This document shows, piece after piece, positions 37,428 through 46,984 of a stretch of DNA of 64,000 nt (within the stretch, counting starts at the first letter, position 1; every line of letters starts with the position of its first letter). Source of the DNA: Thermoanaerobaculia bacterium (lineage in GTDB: Bacteria; Acidobacteriota; Thermoanaerobaculia; Thermoanaerobaculales; Sulfomarinibacteraceae); the NCBI GenBank assembly GCA_027061805.1, contig JAMOWA010000064.1:1-64000 (forward strand). The letters are read 5' to 3'. The notes under the pieces were generated by a model that had not been told where the DNA came from, did no database searches, and was given only the letters and a program-made list of their open reading frames with translations. Made by a program: the position numbers and the translations under genes.

Positions 37428-38392
37428 CCCTCCTCCGGCTCCCGGCCGCGCACCGGCGGAATCTCCAGCTCCGGGAGGTCCACGGCGCCGTCGATGACCG
37501 CCATGCCCGGCTCCATCTCGGCGAGCAGGCGGGCGTCCTCGCGCCACCGCGGGTGGACCTTCACGCGAAGCCCGAGGTAGATGCGGATTCCCAGCCTGGC
37601 CTCCAGCTCACGGCGGGCGGCGGTGCCGATCTCCCTGATCATGCGGCCGCCCCGGCCGATGACGATGGCCTTCTGGCTGGAGCGCTCCACGTAGATCACG
37701 GCGTCGATGGAGAGGAGATCGTCGTGCTCCTCGAAGCGCTCCACCAGGACCCCCGTGGTGTAGGGCAGCTCGTTCCGGGTCGCCGCCAGGAGCTTCTCCC
37801 GCACGATCTCGGCCACGAAGAAGCGCTCGGTCTGGGTGGTGGTGAGGCCCGGTGGGTAGAGCGGCGGCCCCTCCGGCAGCGCACCGAAGAGCCATTCCCG
37901 GAGCTCGTCGAGGCCCTCGCCTGACACCGAGGAGATGGGGAGGATCTCCGTTTCGGGCCGGAGCTCGCCGTGGCGCGCCATGAGGGGGAGGAGTGACGAC
38001 CGGTCCCGCACCAGGTCGATCTTGGTGAGCAGCGCCAGCACCGGCGCCTCCACGGGCTCCAGGAGCCCGAGCAGGTACTCCTCGCCCCGCCCCCACGGCT
38101 GGGAGGCGTCCACCAGGTGCAGCACCACGTCCACCTCCTCCAGCGCCGAGCGCACCTCGCTCATCATCCGGGCGTTCATGCGGTGGAGGGGCCTGTGGAC
38201 GCCGGGGAGGTCGAAGAACACCGCCTGGCCGCGGGGGTCGTCCAGGATGCCCACGATCCGGTTCCGCGTGGTCTGGGGCTTCGCCGAGACGATGGCCACC
38301 TTCTCCCCCAGGAGCGCGTTGAGGAGCGTGGACTTGCCCGCGTTGGGCCGGCCCACCAGGGCCACGAGCCCCGACCTCGGGCCCTCCGTCAT
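37424..38392 (-). CDS. era: GTPase Era
   Basis: GRPNAGKSTLLNALLG, PQTTRNR, DLPGVH, TKIDL, KH-type domain QKAIVIGRGGRMIREIG. Confidence 0.96.
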   Translation of the reverse strand: MTEGPRSGLVALVGRPNAGKSTLLNALLGEKVAIVSAKPQTTRNRIVGILDDPRGQAVFFDLPGVHRPLHRMNARMMSEVRSALEEVDVVLHLVDASQPWGRGEEYLLGLLEPVEAPVLALLTKIDLVRDRSSLLPLMARHGELRPETEILPISSVSGEGLDELREWLFGALPEGPPLYPPGLTTTQTERFFVAEIVREKLLAATRNELPYTTGVLVERFEEHDDLLSIDAVIYVERSSQKAIVIGRGGRMIREIGTAARRELEARLGIRIYLGLRVKVHPRWREDARLLAEMEPGMAVIDGAVDLPELEIPPVRGREPEEG

Positions 38393-39654
38393 TCTCCCGT
38401 CTCCCCCTGCCCGGCGAGCCGCTCCACCAGCACGGCGGCCACCCGGCGCTCGTCCACCTGCTCCACCACGAAGCGGAGGCCCAGGCCCTCGTCCACCACC
38501 TCGGCTCCCGTCTCGGGCACGGTGCCGTAGCGGGCGAACACGAGGCCGCCCACGGTGTCCACCTCCTCCTCGTCCACCTCCACGCCGAAGAGCTCCTCCA
38601 GGACCTCCAGGGGGGCGCGCCCCTGCAACCGGAAGACCCCCTCCCGTACCTGCTGCCACTCCGGAGGCTCTCCCGCCTCGTGCTCGTCTCGGATCTCCCC
38701 CACGATCTCCTCCAGCACGTCCTCCAGCGTGACCAGGCCCGCGGTGCCGCCGTACTCGTCCACCACGATGGCCATCTGCTGGTGCTGCTGCTGGAAGTCG
38801 CGGAGAAGGTCGCCGAGCTTCTTGGCCTCGGGCACCACCAGGCACTCCCGCGCCAGCTCCCCGGCGGCGGGGCGGTCCCCGTTCTTGAGGTGCTCCACCA
38901 CCGACTTCACGTGGACCACGCCCTGGATGTGGTCCACGGTCCCCTCGTAGACGGGGATCCGGCTCCGGTGGGTCTCGGCGAAGATGGCCAGGAGCTCGTC
39001 GAAGGAGGTGGTCCGCGGCACCGCCACCATGTCGGTCCGGGGCGTCATCACCTCGCGGACCGTGGTGTCGAAGAACTCCACCAGCGAGCCCAGGAGCTCG
39101 CCCTCCTCCTCCTCGAAGATCCCGGCGGCCTCCCCCACGTCCAGGAAGGCCTGGATCTCCCGCTCGCTGACCTCCTCCTCCTCGTCCTCCACGGGACCGC
39201 CCTCGGGCCCGGGCCGGCGCGCCACGGTCCGCAACAGGCCACGGAGGGCGGGACGGACCACGCGGAGGAGCGCCGCGAGGTGCTCCTCGGTGAGCGACCT
39301 GGCCAGGAGCCGGGCCACCACCACAGCAAGGATGGGGATGCCCGCCGCGAGGGCGATCCTGCGGGGAGCACCTCCGCCCACGAGCCTGGGGATCAGGAGC
39401 CACACCGCGCCGGCGCACGCCAGCTCCAGCCAGCGGAGCGCGTCCAGGACCTGGGAGAGGTGGACGGGCGGCTCCGTTGCGCCGGTGGGCAGCAGGGAGG
39501 GGTGGTCCTCCAGCAGGCCCTGGAACCGGACGTTGCCCATGTCGCCCAGGGCGGTGGCCAGCGCCTCCAGGATCACCAGGGCCATCCCCGCCGCCGCGAG
39601 CCCCAGCAGGAGCGTCACGGGATGGACGAACCACGCCGCGAGCTGCACGTTCAC
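38389..39654 (-). CDS. Hemolysin-family (CorC/TlyC-like) CBS-domain membrane protein
   Basis: VREVMTPRTDMVAVPRTTSFDELLAIFAETHRSRIPVYEGT, VDEYGGTAGLVTLEDVLEEIVGEI. Confidence 0.93.
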   Translation of the reverse strand: MNVQLAAWFVHPVTLLLGLAAAGMALVILEALATALGDMGNVRFQGLLEDHPSLLPTGATEPPVHLSQVLDALRWLELACAGAVWLLIPRLVGGGAPRRIALAAGIPILAVVVARLLARSLTEEHLAALLRVVRPALRGLLRTVARRPGPEGGPVEDEEEEVSEREIQAFLDVGEAAGIFEEEEGELLGSLVEFFDTTVREVMTPRTDMVAVPRTTSFDELLAIFAETHRSRIPVYEGTVDHIQGVVHVKSVVEHLKNGDRPAAGELARECLVVPEAKKLGDLLRDFQQQHQQMAIVVDEYGGTAGLVTLEDVLEEIVGEIRDEHEAGEPPEWQQVREGVFRLQGRAPLEVLEELFGVEVDEEEVDTVGGLVFARYGTVPETGAEVVDEGLGLRFVVEQVDERRVAAVLVERLAGQGETGE

Positions 39655-40076
39655 GGGAGGAGCTCCTCCCGGAGATCGAGCTCGAGCCTCTCCATCTCGC
39701 CCCCGTCGGCCTCGTGGTCGAACCCCGCCAGGTGCAGGACACCGTGCAGCGTCAGCTCCTCGAGCTCCCGCTCCAGGGAATGGCCCAGTCGCCGGGCCTG
39801 GGCGCGCGCCGTGTCCACGGAGATCACGATCTCCCCCAGGAAGCGCAGCCCGTCGGGCAGGGTCTCCCCGTCCGGAAACGACAGCACGTCCGTCGGAGCG
39901 CCGATCCCCCTCCAGGTGCGGTTCAGCTCCTCCAGGCGCCCGTCACCCGTCAGCACGAGGGACACCTCGGCATCGTCGATGCCGAGGCGGTCCAGGGTCG
40001 CGCGGACCACGCGGCGCAACCGCTCAGCCACCGGACCGGCCGGACGGCGTTCCATCGAGATGGGTATCCGAATCAC
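39651..40076 (-). CDS. ybeY: Endoribonuclease YbeY
   Basis: LNRTWRGIGAPTDVLSFPDG, HGVLHLAGFDHE. Confidence 0.93.
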   Translation of the reverse strand: MIRIPISMERRPAGPVAERLRRVVRATLDRLGIDDAEVSLVLTGDGRLEELNRTWRGIGAPTDVLSFPDGETLPDGLRFLGEIVISVDTARAQARRLGHSLERELEELTLHGVLHLAGFDHEADGGEMERLELDLREELLP

Positions 40077-42309
40077 TCCTGCGTTCCCTCCGGTTGAAGT
40101 CGAAACCGGGATAGTCGATACGGCTGTGGAACATGTTGGTCAGGACTCCCAGGAAGGCCTGGCTGACCTCCTCCAGCTCCTTGAAGGTGAGGTCGGAGTC
40201 GTCCAGCTGCCCGTCCTCCAGCGCGTCGTTGACGATCCTGGAGATCATGGCCCGGATCTTCGCCGGGGAGTGTGCATCCAGGGTCCGCGCCGCCGCCTCC
40301 ACCGCATCCGCCAGCAGGAGGATGCCCAGCTCCTTCGTGTGGGGCCTGGGACCCGGGTACCGGTACTCGTTCTCCTGGACCTGGTTGTCCTCGCCCGCCA
40401 GCTCCTTCGCCCTGGAGTAGAAGTATCGGATGAGCTTGGTGCCGTGGTGGGTGGCGATGGCCTGCCGGATGGGGAGCGGCAGCCTCTCCTTCCGGGCCAT
40501 CTCCAGCCCCTCCTTCACGTGGTTCCTGATGATGAGGGCGGACATGGAGGGGGCAAGGTTGTCGTGGGGGTTCTCTCCCCGCTGGTTCTCCACGAAGTAG
40601 TTGGGCTTGGCCAGCTTCCCCACGTCGTGGTAGTACGAGCACACCCGGAGCAGGAGGCCGTTGGCCCCCACGGCGTTGGCCCCGGCCTCCGCCAGGTTGC
40701 CCACGGCGAGGGAATGCTGGTAGGTCCCGGGAGCCTTCAGGGACAGCTCCTTGAGCAGCGGCAGGTTCTGGTTGGAGAGCTCCAGCAGCCGCAGGTCCGT
40801 GGTGATCCCGAAGAGGGCCTCGAAGACGGGAAGCAGGAAGGTCACCGTCCCCATGGCCAGGGGCCCTCCCAGGAGCGCCACCACGCCCTCCACCGCCATG
40901 GTGCTGGGGGACCCGCCCATGCCACCGTACAGCAGGAGCACCCCCATCACCACCAGGTTGGCGAGGCCCACCACCAGCCCCACCCGGGTGAACACCGAGC
41001 GCTCCTTGTAGCGCTGGGCCGCCATCACGCCCACCAGGCCGGCCGCCAGCGCGTAGATGGTCACCGACAGGTCCCCGCCCAGCATGAGGCCCACCAGGAG
41101 CGCCTGGGAGACTGCGAAGAGGATGGCTGGAGTCAGCCCCAGCAGGAGCAGCGCCACCACCGGCCCCGCCGCGTGGGGCAGGGCCCACAGGTAGGTCGCG
41201 GACGAGGAGAGCGCGGGGCTCTGGCTGTTGAGCGCCACAGCGGTGGACAGGAACAGGCCCAGGCGCTCGAGCCCCGTGAAGACCGCCATCAGCAGGAAGA
41301 CCGTGGAGAGGCTCACCCTGACCTCGCCGACGGAGGTCAATCGGTGGATCAGCTGCCACCATCCCAGCACGATGATCACCACCAGCAGCGCCGTTCCAGC
41401 GGAGGAGGCATAGGTGGTGAGCTCCATGCGTTGCTCGTTGAGGCTCCGGAGGAGCCGGGCCACCTCGGGGCTCACCGTGTCGCCCCTGCGGATCAGGACC
41501 TGGCCCCGCTTGAAGCTCTGAAGCCTGGGTGTCACCCCGGCCGCGGCGGCCTCCACCCTGGACGAGGTCTCGGCCCTGTTGAACACCAGGTCGGGCGCCA
41601 GGTTGGTCTCCAGGAAGCGGGTCACCGGCTTGATCCACCGTCGGCGGACCTCGGCCTCCTCCAGGAGGCTGGCACGCAGCGCCGGGCCCAGCTCGGTCCG
41701 GAGATCGATGGCCGACGACAGTTCCGCCAGGGAGACCACCTTCTCGCTGCGGTCCGGAAGGGTCCTGACCACCACGCCCCGCTGGCCCCGCCGCTCCAGC
41801 TCGCGCCGGTCGTCCAGGAGGTGGCGGGAGTAGACCTGGCCCACCACGCGCAGGAGCGCGCCCTCCAGGTCGGCGCTGCACTCGGCGCTCTGGAGCACCC
41901 GGACCATGTCGTCGTCCATGTGCATCCCGGAGGCCTGGGCCAGCTCCGCCCGGGACAGCCCTCCGTTGGTGATCTCGTCCCGGCACACCGAGAAGAGGAC
42001 GCTGATGGAGCTCTCGAACTCCTGCCGCACGCCGGGATCCAGGTCGTACACGGGCAGGACCGACGCCCGCGCCTCCTCGCGGAGACGCTCGGTGGCCTTG
42101 ATGTCGGGGATCGCCTGGTCGGACTGGACCACCACGTCGAAGGTGGCCACGTCGCCCGGCTCCCACAGGGGCAGGCGCGGCGCGGTGCGCGGCATCACCA
42201 GCCAGCTGCAGGCCACCGCGGCAACGAGCCCCCAGAGGAGCGGTTTCTCGAGCACCCGGTCCCACCACCCGGCCCGCCGCTGGAGCTCTCTCTCGATCCG
42301 GCTAGCCAT
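40024..42309 (-). CDS. 7TM-HD family phosphohydrolase (PgpH-like)
   Basis: TM region then SLAVGNLAEAGANAVGANGLLLRVCSYYHDVGKL, ATHHGTKLIRYFY, LLADAVEAAART. Confidence 0.9.
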   Translation of the reverse strand: MASRIERELQRRAGWWDRVLEKPLLWGLVAAVACSWLVMPRTAPRLPLWEPGDVATFDVVVQSDQAIPDIKATERLREEARASVLPVYDLDPGVRQEFESSISVLFSVCRDEITNGGLSRAELAQASGMHMDDDMVRVLQSAECSADLEGALLRVVGQVYSRHLLDDRRELERRGQRGVVVRTLPDRSEKVVSLAELSSAIDLRTELGPALRASLLEEAEVRRRWIKPVTRFLETNLAPDLVFNRAETSSRVEAAAAGVTPRLQSFKRGQVLIRRGDTVSPEVARLLRSLNEQRMELTTYASSAGTALLVVIIVLGWWQLIHRLTSVGEVRVSLSTVFLLMAVFTGLERLGLFLSTAVALNSQSPALSSSATYLWALPHAAGPVVALLLLGLTPAILFAVSQALLVGLMLGGDLSVTIYALAAGLVGVMAAQRYKERSVFTRVGLVVGLANLVVMGVLLLYGGMGGSPSTMAVEGVVALLGGPLAMGTVTFLLPVFEALFGITTDLRLLELSNQNLPLLKELSLKAPGTYQHSLAVGNLAEAGANAVGANGLLLRVCSYYHDVGKLAKPNYFVENQRGENPHDNLAPSMSALIIRNHVKEGLEMARKERLPLPIRQAIATHHGTKLIRYFYSRAKELAGEDNQVQENEYRYPGPRPHTKELGILLLADAVEAAARTLDAHSPAKIRAMISRIVNDALEDGQLDDSDLTFKELEEVSQAFLGVLTNMFHSRIDYPGFDFNRRERRSDSDTHLDGTPSGRSGG

Positions 42310-43279
42310 CGGCGCCCCTCTCCCCCCGGCCGCGGTGCCCCGCCTCCCACTGGTCGTACCGGTCCACGATGCGCTGGACCAGCCGGTGACGCACCACGTC
42401 ACGGTGGGTGAACTCGATGAGGGCGATCCCCTCCACCCCCTTCAGCACGTTGATGGCCTCCACGAGGCCAGAGGTCCTCCCGCCGGGAAGATCGATCTGG
42501 GTGATGTCGCCCGTGATCACGGTCCTGGAGTGGAAGCCCATCCTCGTGAGGAACATCTTCATCTGCTCCGGGGTGGTGTTCTGGGCCTCGTCCAGGATGA
42601 TGAAGGCGTCGTTGAGGGTCCGTCCCCTCATGAACGCCAGCGGCGCGATCTCGATCATCTGGCGCTCCATGAGCTTGGAGACCCGGTCGTAGCCGAGGAT
42701 GTCGTAGAGCGCATCGTAGATCGGCCGGAGGTAGGGGTTGATCTTCTCCACCAGGTCGCCCGGAAGGAAGCCCAGGCGCTCCCCCGCCTCCACCGCGGGC
42801 CGGGTCAGGATGATCCGGCGGACCTCCTGGTCCAGCAGCGCCGCGGCGGCCATGGCCACGGCCAGGTAGGTCTTGCCGGTCCCCGCCGGCCCGATCGCGA
42901 AGACGTAGTCGTGCTGGAGCACGGCATGGATGAACCGGCGCTGGTTGAGGTTGCGGGGTACCAGGTAGCGCTTCAGCGTCGCCGGGATCGTGGTGTCCAG
43001 GAAGAAGTCCACCAGGTCGATCTCCAGGTCCTCCTCCAGGACCCGGACGCCGGTCCGGAACTCCTCCCGGCCCACGGAGCCCCCCGCCTCCAGCAGGCGG
43101 TCGAAGGACTCCAGGAGGCGGACGACGATCTCCTCGGCCTCGGGGTCCCCCGACACCACCACGCGTCCGCCGCGGGCCTTGACGTCCACCCGGAGGCGGT
43201 CCGCCAGGTAGCGGAGGTTCTCGTCCCTCACGCCGAAGAGGGTCCCGGAGTGCCCCTCGTGGAGCTCGATGGTCCTCAT
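42302..43279 (-). CDS. PhoH family ATPase
   Basis: [64 protein letters not shown]. Confidence 0.95.
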   Translation of the reverse strand: MRTIELHEGHSGTLFGVRDENLRYLADRLRVDVKARGGRVVVSGDPEAEEIVVRLLESFDRLLEAGGSVGREEFRTGVRVLEEDLEIDLVDFFLDTTIPATLKRYLVPRNLNQRRFIHAVLQHDYVFAIGPAGTGKTYLAVAMAAAALLDQEVRRIILTRPAVEAGERLGFLPGDLVEKINPYLRPIYDALYDILGYDRVSKLMERQMIEIAPLAFMRGRTLNDAFIILDEAQNTTPEQMKMFLTRMGFHSRTVITGDITQIDLPGGRTSGLVEAINVLKGVEGIALIEFTHRDVVRHRLVQRIVDRYDQWEAGHRGRGERGADG

Positions 43280-43523
43280 GGCATCACCGGAGGCAGACTC
43301 CCACCGCGTGCGGCCGGAGGGGCGCCGCGGGCACCGCCGCCACCGGTGCCGGTGCGGCGCCAGGATCGGGGGTGAGGCTCACTCACAGCTGTTCGACGGA
43401 GAAACGGGGAGCGCGCCCGGGCCGACGACGCCCGCACACTCCCTGGAGTCCGGAGGGATCCGACCCGCCATAACGGCAGCATTGTAGCAGGAAGACCCCC
43501 GGAACCCCACCGGAAGGCATCCC

Positions 43524-44069
43524 TCAGCCCCCGCCACCGGCAGCTCCCCATGGAATGTCGGCGGCTCCGGAGCGCTGGTTGAGCAGCCTGGCCAGCAGGA
43601 AGAGGGCATCGGAGAGACGGTTCAGGTAGGCGAGGATGCCCTCGGGCACCGCCTCTCCACCGAGGGCCACCACCCTCCGCTCCGCCCTGCGGCAGACACA
43701 CCGGGCGAGATGGGCCAGGGCCGCCTGCCGCGTGCCCCCGGGGAGGATGAAGGTGGTCAGGGCCGGAAGCTCCGCCTCCATCCCATCGATCCAGGCCTCC
43801 AGCGGCTCCACCGCCCAGGCTTCCGGCCCGCCGGGCAGCTTCCCCCGGGGGTCGGCCAGGGCCGCCCCGAGCCCGAAGAGCGCCCCCTGGATCTCCCGCA
43901 GCCGCTCCCCGATGTCTCCGGGGAGGTCCTCCGCCGCCAGGAGCCCCAGGAGGGCGTCGAGCTCGTCCACGGTGCCGTAGGCCTCCACCCTGGGGTGGTC
44001 CTTGGGAACCCTCCCCCCCGAGATCAGCCCCGTCTCGCCCCCGTCGCCCGTCTTCGTGGAGATCTTCAC
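43524..44069 (-). CDS. Cob(I)yrinic acid a,c-diamide adenosyltransferase (PduO type)
   Basis: KISTKTGDGGETGLISGGRVPKDHPRVEAYGTVDELDALLG, LPGGTRQAALAHLARCVCRRAERRV, YLNRLSDALFLLAR; GTG start supported by TATGAT 6 nt upstream. Confidence 0.93.
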   Translation of the reverse strand: MKISTKTGDGGETGLISGGRVPKDHPRVEAYGTVDELDALLGLLAAEDLPGDIGERLREIQGALFGLGAALADPRGKLPGGPEAWAVEPLEAWIDGMEAELPALTTFILPGGTRQAALAHLARCVCRRAERRVVALGGEAVPEGILAYLNRLSDALFLLARLLNQRSGAADIPWGAAGGGG

Positions 44070-44182
44070 GGGGACATCATAGCCCACCACCGTGTCGCAG
44101 CGGGGAACCTCCCCCGACCCCTGAGTGGCCGGACACTCCCCCAGGGTGTGGAGGCTCCCGGCCTTCACGCTATGATGCTCCC

Positions 44183-46033
44183 ATGACGGCGCGGTCTCCC
44201 GTGGCATCCTTCGTGATGGCAGCCCTGGTCCTCCTCCCCGCGATCACGTCAGGAGCGGTGGAGATCTGGGAGATCCAGGGCAGCGGAACCGGCTCGCCCC
44301 TGGAGGGGCAGGTGGTCACCACCTCCTCCAACCTGGTGACCGCCACGGGACGCTCCGGGTTCTTCATCCTGACGCCGCCGGAGCGCTCCGACGGTGACCC
44401 GCGCACCTCCGATGGGATCCACGTCTACACCGGTGGCGCGCCGGGGGTGGCCGTGGGCGACCTGGTGGACGTGACGGGAACGGTCTCGGAGTACCACGGC
44501 ATGACCGAGATCGCCGGCTCCCCCACCGTCACGGTGCTCTCCCACGGCAACGCCCTCCCCGACCCGGTGGACCTGGACGCCAGCGATCCCTCGCCGGACG
44601 ACCCGCCCCCGGAGAACGTCCTGGAGCGGTACGAGGGGATGGTGGTCCGGATCCTCTCGGGGACGGTGACCGGCCCCGCCGAGGACTCCGGCCTCTTCTG
44701 GGCCGTGGCCCGCGACGGGAGGGCCTTCCGTGAGCCCGGGATCCCGTGGCCGGGGGTGGAGGGGCTCCCCGTGTGGGACGGCAACCCCGAGGTGCTCCAG
44801 GCGGACCCCTGGGGTCTCGCCTCGCCACCGGCCACGCCGCCCACGGCCCCGGCCGCCGGCCGGCACGTCACGCTGCTCCGGGGCCCCCTGGTCTACACCT
44901 GGGGACGGTACCGGGTCTGGGTCACGGACCTCGCGGTGGAGGACGGCGGAACGCCCACCACCGGACCCGTCCGGCCCCGCCGGCCCGGCGAGATCACCGT
45001 GGCCACCCAGAACCTCTGGCGGCTCGTGGACGGGGACGACGACCCCGACACGTACGACGACCCTCCGGTCTCCCTCACCCTGGAGCAGCGGCTCGCCAAG
45101 GACTCGCTGTGGATCCGGGAGGTCCTCGGCGCCCCCGACGTCCTGGCGGTGCAGGAGGTCGAGAACCTGGCAACCCTGGAGGCCCTGGCCGCCAGGATCG
45201 CCGACGACGACCCCTCCGTCCGGTACACGGCATGGCTGCTCGAGGGCAACGACCCCGGGGGTATCGACATCGGGTTCCTGACCCGGGAGAGCTTCCAGGT
45301 GGACTCGCTGATACAGCTGGGGGCTGACGAGCCGTTCCCGTTCGACGGCCGGGACTCCACCCTGTGGGACCGTCCGCCCCTCCTGCTCCGGGGGCGCGCC
45401 ACGGGCAACGGCGAGCCCTTCCCTCTGGTGCTCCTGGCCGTCCACCTCCGCTCCATGGGGGGGATCGACGGGGACAACGCCGCCTTCGTGCGCGAGAAAC
45501 GGCACCGGCAGGCCGTCTGGCTCTCCGAGGCCGTCCAGCAGATCCAGGAGGCCGACCCGGGGGTCCGGCTGGTGGTCCTCGGTGATTTCAACGCCTTCCA
45601 GTTCACCGACGGATGGGTGGACGTGATGGGACAGGTGACGGGCTCGCCCGATCCGCTCGGAGCCCTGCTCCCCGCCACCGACCAGGTGGAGCCCGACCTC
45701 AGGAACCAGGTCCTCACGGTGGACGCCGACAGGCGCCACTCCTTCGTTCACGAGGGATCGGCCCAGGTCCTGGACCATGTGCTCACCTCGGCGGCGCTGG
45801 ACCCGTGGGTCCGGGGGGCGGCCTTCGGCCGCGGCAACGCCGACGCCCCGCGGGCGCTCGCGGAGGTGCCCGGCACGGCGGAACGCTGCTCCGACCACGA
45901 CGGGCTGGTGCTCTACCTCATGACCGATGCCGACGGTGACGGCGTTCCCGACGACCGGGAGACCCGTCCGGTGCTGCGGCCCCGGCGGCGCCTCGTCCCC
46001 ACCGGTTCCGCTCCGCTCCCGTCCCGGCGGTGA
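44183..46033 (+). CDS. Secreted endonuclease/exonuclease/phosphatase family nuclease (ExeM/NucH-like)
   Basis: EIWEIQGSGTGSPLEGQVVTTSSN N-terminal domain, AVQEVEN, LGDFNAFQ, SDHDGLVLYL; C-terminal DADGDGVPDDRE. Confidence 0.85.
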   Translation: MTARSPVASFVMAALVLLPAITSGAVEIWEIQGSGTGSPLEGQVVTTSSNLVTATGRSGFFILTPPERSDGDPRTSDGIHVYTGGAPGVAVGDLVDVTGTVSEYHGMTEIAGSPTVTVLSHGNALPDPVDLDASDPSPDDPPPENVLERYEGMVVRILSGTVTGPAEDSGLFWAVARDGRAFREPGIPWPGVEGLPVWDGNPEVLQADPWGLASPPATPPTAPAAGRHVTLLRGPLVYTWGRYRVWVTDLAVEDGGTPTTGPVRPRRPGEITVATQNLWRLVDGDDDPDTYDDPPVSLTLEQRLAKDSLWIREVLGAPDVLAVQEVENLATLEALAARIADDDPSVRYTAWLLEGNDPGGIDIGFLTRESFQVDSLIQLGADEPFPFDGRDSTLWDRPPLLLRGRATGNGEPFPLVLLAVHLRSMGGIDGDNAAFVREKRHRQAVWLSEAVQQIQEADPGVRLVVLGDFNAFQFTDGWVDVMGQVTGSPDPLGALLPATDQVEPDLRNQVLTVDADRRHSFVHEGSAQVLDHVLTSAALDPWVRGAAFGRGNADAPRALAEVPGTAERCSDHDGLVLYLMTDADGDGVPDDRETRPVLRPRRRLVPTGSAPLPSRR

Positions 46034-46070
46034 GGAAGGCATCTGCGACCGGCACCCACCGCTTCCAACG

Positions 46071-46103
46071 GTTGACACCTGCCGTCAACAGGAGTTGACA
46101 CCT
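46071..46103. promoter_or_regulatory. Putative enhancer/activator sites: GTTGAC-N7-GTCAAC plus third GTTGAC
   Basis: GTTGACacctgccGTCAACaggaGTTGACacct, 75-105 bp upstream of the sigma54 -24 element. Confidence 0.5.
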
Positions 46104-46175
46104 CGGGGAGTCCTCCGTCACCCGGAGAGACCGGAAGCTCTCTTCCGACCACGACTTGGGAGATCGGCGTGTTCC

Positions 46176-46191
46176 TGGTACGGGACTTGCT
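46176..46191 (+). promoter_or_regulatory. Sigma54 (-24/-12) promoter
   Basis: TGGTACGGGACTTGCT: GG at 46177-46178 and GC at 46189-46190 separated by exactly 10 nt. Confidence 0.7.
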
Positions 46192-46244
46192 TTTCCCCGG
46201 TGCAGCCGTTGACCCGAAGATCGAGGAGGGAGGTTCCGGAGCTC

Positions 46245-46856
46245 GTGAGGAACGCAGGTGATCGCCGACCGCGGCCACCGGCCGAGGGAGCGTTCGCGGA
46301 GGCGCTGGGAGCGGGGCACAACCTCCTGGGACGACTCGGCTGTCCGGTCGTACCGGCAGGCGGGCGGCTCTCGTCCGTCGTTCTCCCGGCACGGACCTTC
46401 TCGCTCCTCGTCCTCGGAATCCCCATCCCGGTCTTCGGCTCCGCGGGCCGGAACAGCCCGGAGCTGCAACGGATGGCTGTCGAGCGGCTGAACGCCATCG
46501 TCCGGGATGAGCTCGAGAACGGCCACCGGGCGGCGCTTCACTCCTTCGCGCAGTGCTTCTGCGGGGTGGAGGCCGACTGCGTGATCCGCTGGTTCCCGGG
46601 GTTCGGCCGGCGGATCGGCAACCGCCGCCCCCCCCTCCTTGGAATTCAGCTCGTGACCCTCCACCCCTTCTCGACCCGCGAGATGGAGGACTGGCCGGAG
46701 GCCCCCCCCGAGGTCGTCCGCTGTGTCGCCCATATCGACGGCGCTCTTCCCGAACTGTTCCAGGAGCTGGACCACATTCTGGAACGGCAGGTTGAAATCC
46801 TCGGCCCCATGGCCGGGTCCGGTGTGTCCGGCTGGCAAGAACGACACGCTCTGTGA
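46245..46856 (+). CDS. Hypothetical protein (203 aa)
   Basis: Open frame downstream of the sigma54 promoter; gaggagggagg purine-rich region upstream; ends just before a strong terminator. Confidence 0.55.
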   Translation: MRNAGDRRPRPPAEGAFAEALGAGHNLLGRLGCPVVPAGGRLSSVVLPARTFSLLVLGIPIPVFGSAGRNSPELQRMAVERLNAIVRDELENGHRAALHSFAQCFCGVEADCVIRWFPGFGRRIGNRRPPLLGIQLVTLHPFSTREMEDWPEAPPEVVRCVAHIDGALPELFQELDHILERQVEILGPMAGSGVSGWQERHAL

Positions 46857-46878
46857 CACGACCCTCCATCCTCATTTC

Positions 46879-46927
46879 GTGGCTGCGAGCCCGTCCTCCC
46901 TCACACTCGCAGCCACACTTTTTGTTT
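46879..46927 (+). terminator. Intrinsic terminator between convergent genes
   Basis: GTGGCTGCGAG (46879-46889) pairs with CTCGCAGCCAC (46906-46916), 11 bp, followed by actttttgttt. Confidence 0.85.
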
Positions 46928-46984
46928 ACAGATACCCTGGCGGGCAACGCCACCCTGGGGCGGTCCGCCCCGGATGGTCCGGCC

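Noticed and set aside
38680-42411. 1243-aa plus-strand ORF
   Set aside because: Antisense to the CBS protein, ybeY and HD-phosphohydrolase genes; His/Gln/Gly-rich translation with no domain.
45918-46859. Minus-strand 313-aa ORF opposite the 46245 gene
   Set aside because: Overlaps the end of the nuclease gene and lies antisense to the sigma54 promoter and terminator arrangement; the plus-strand gene is better supported.
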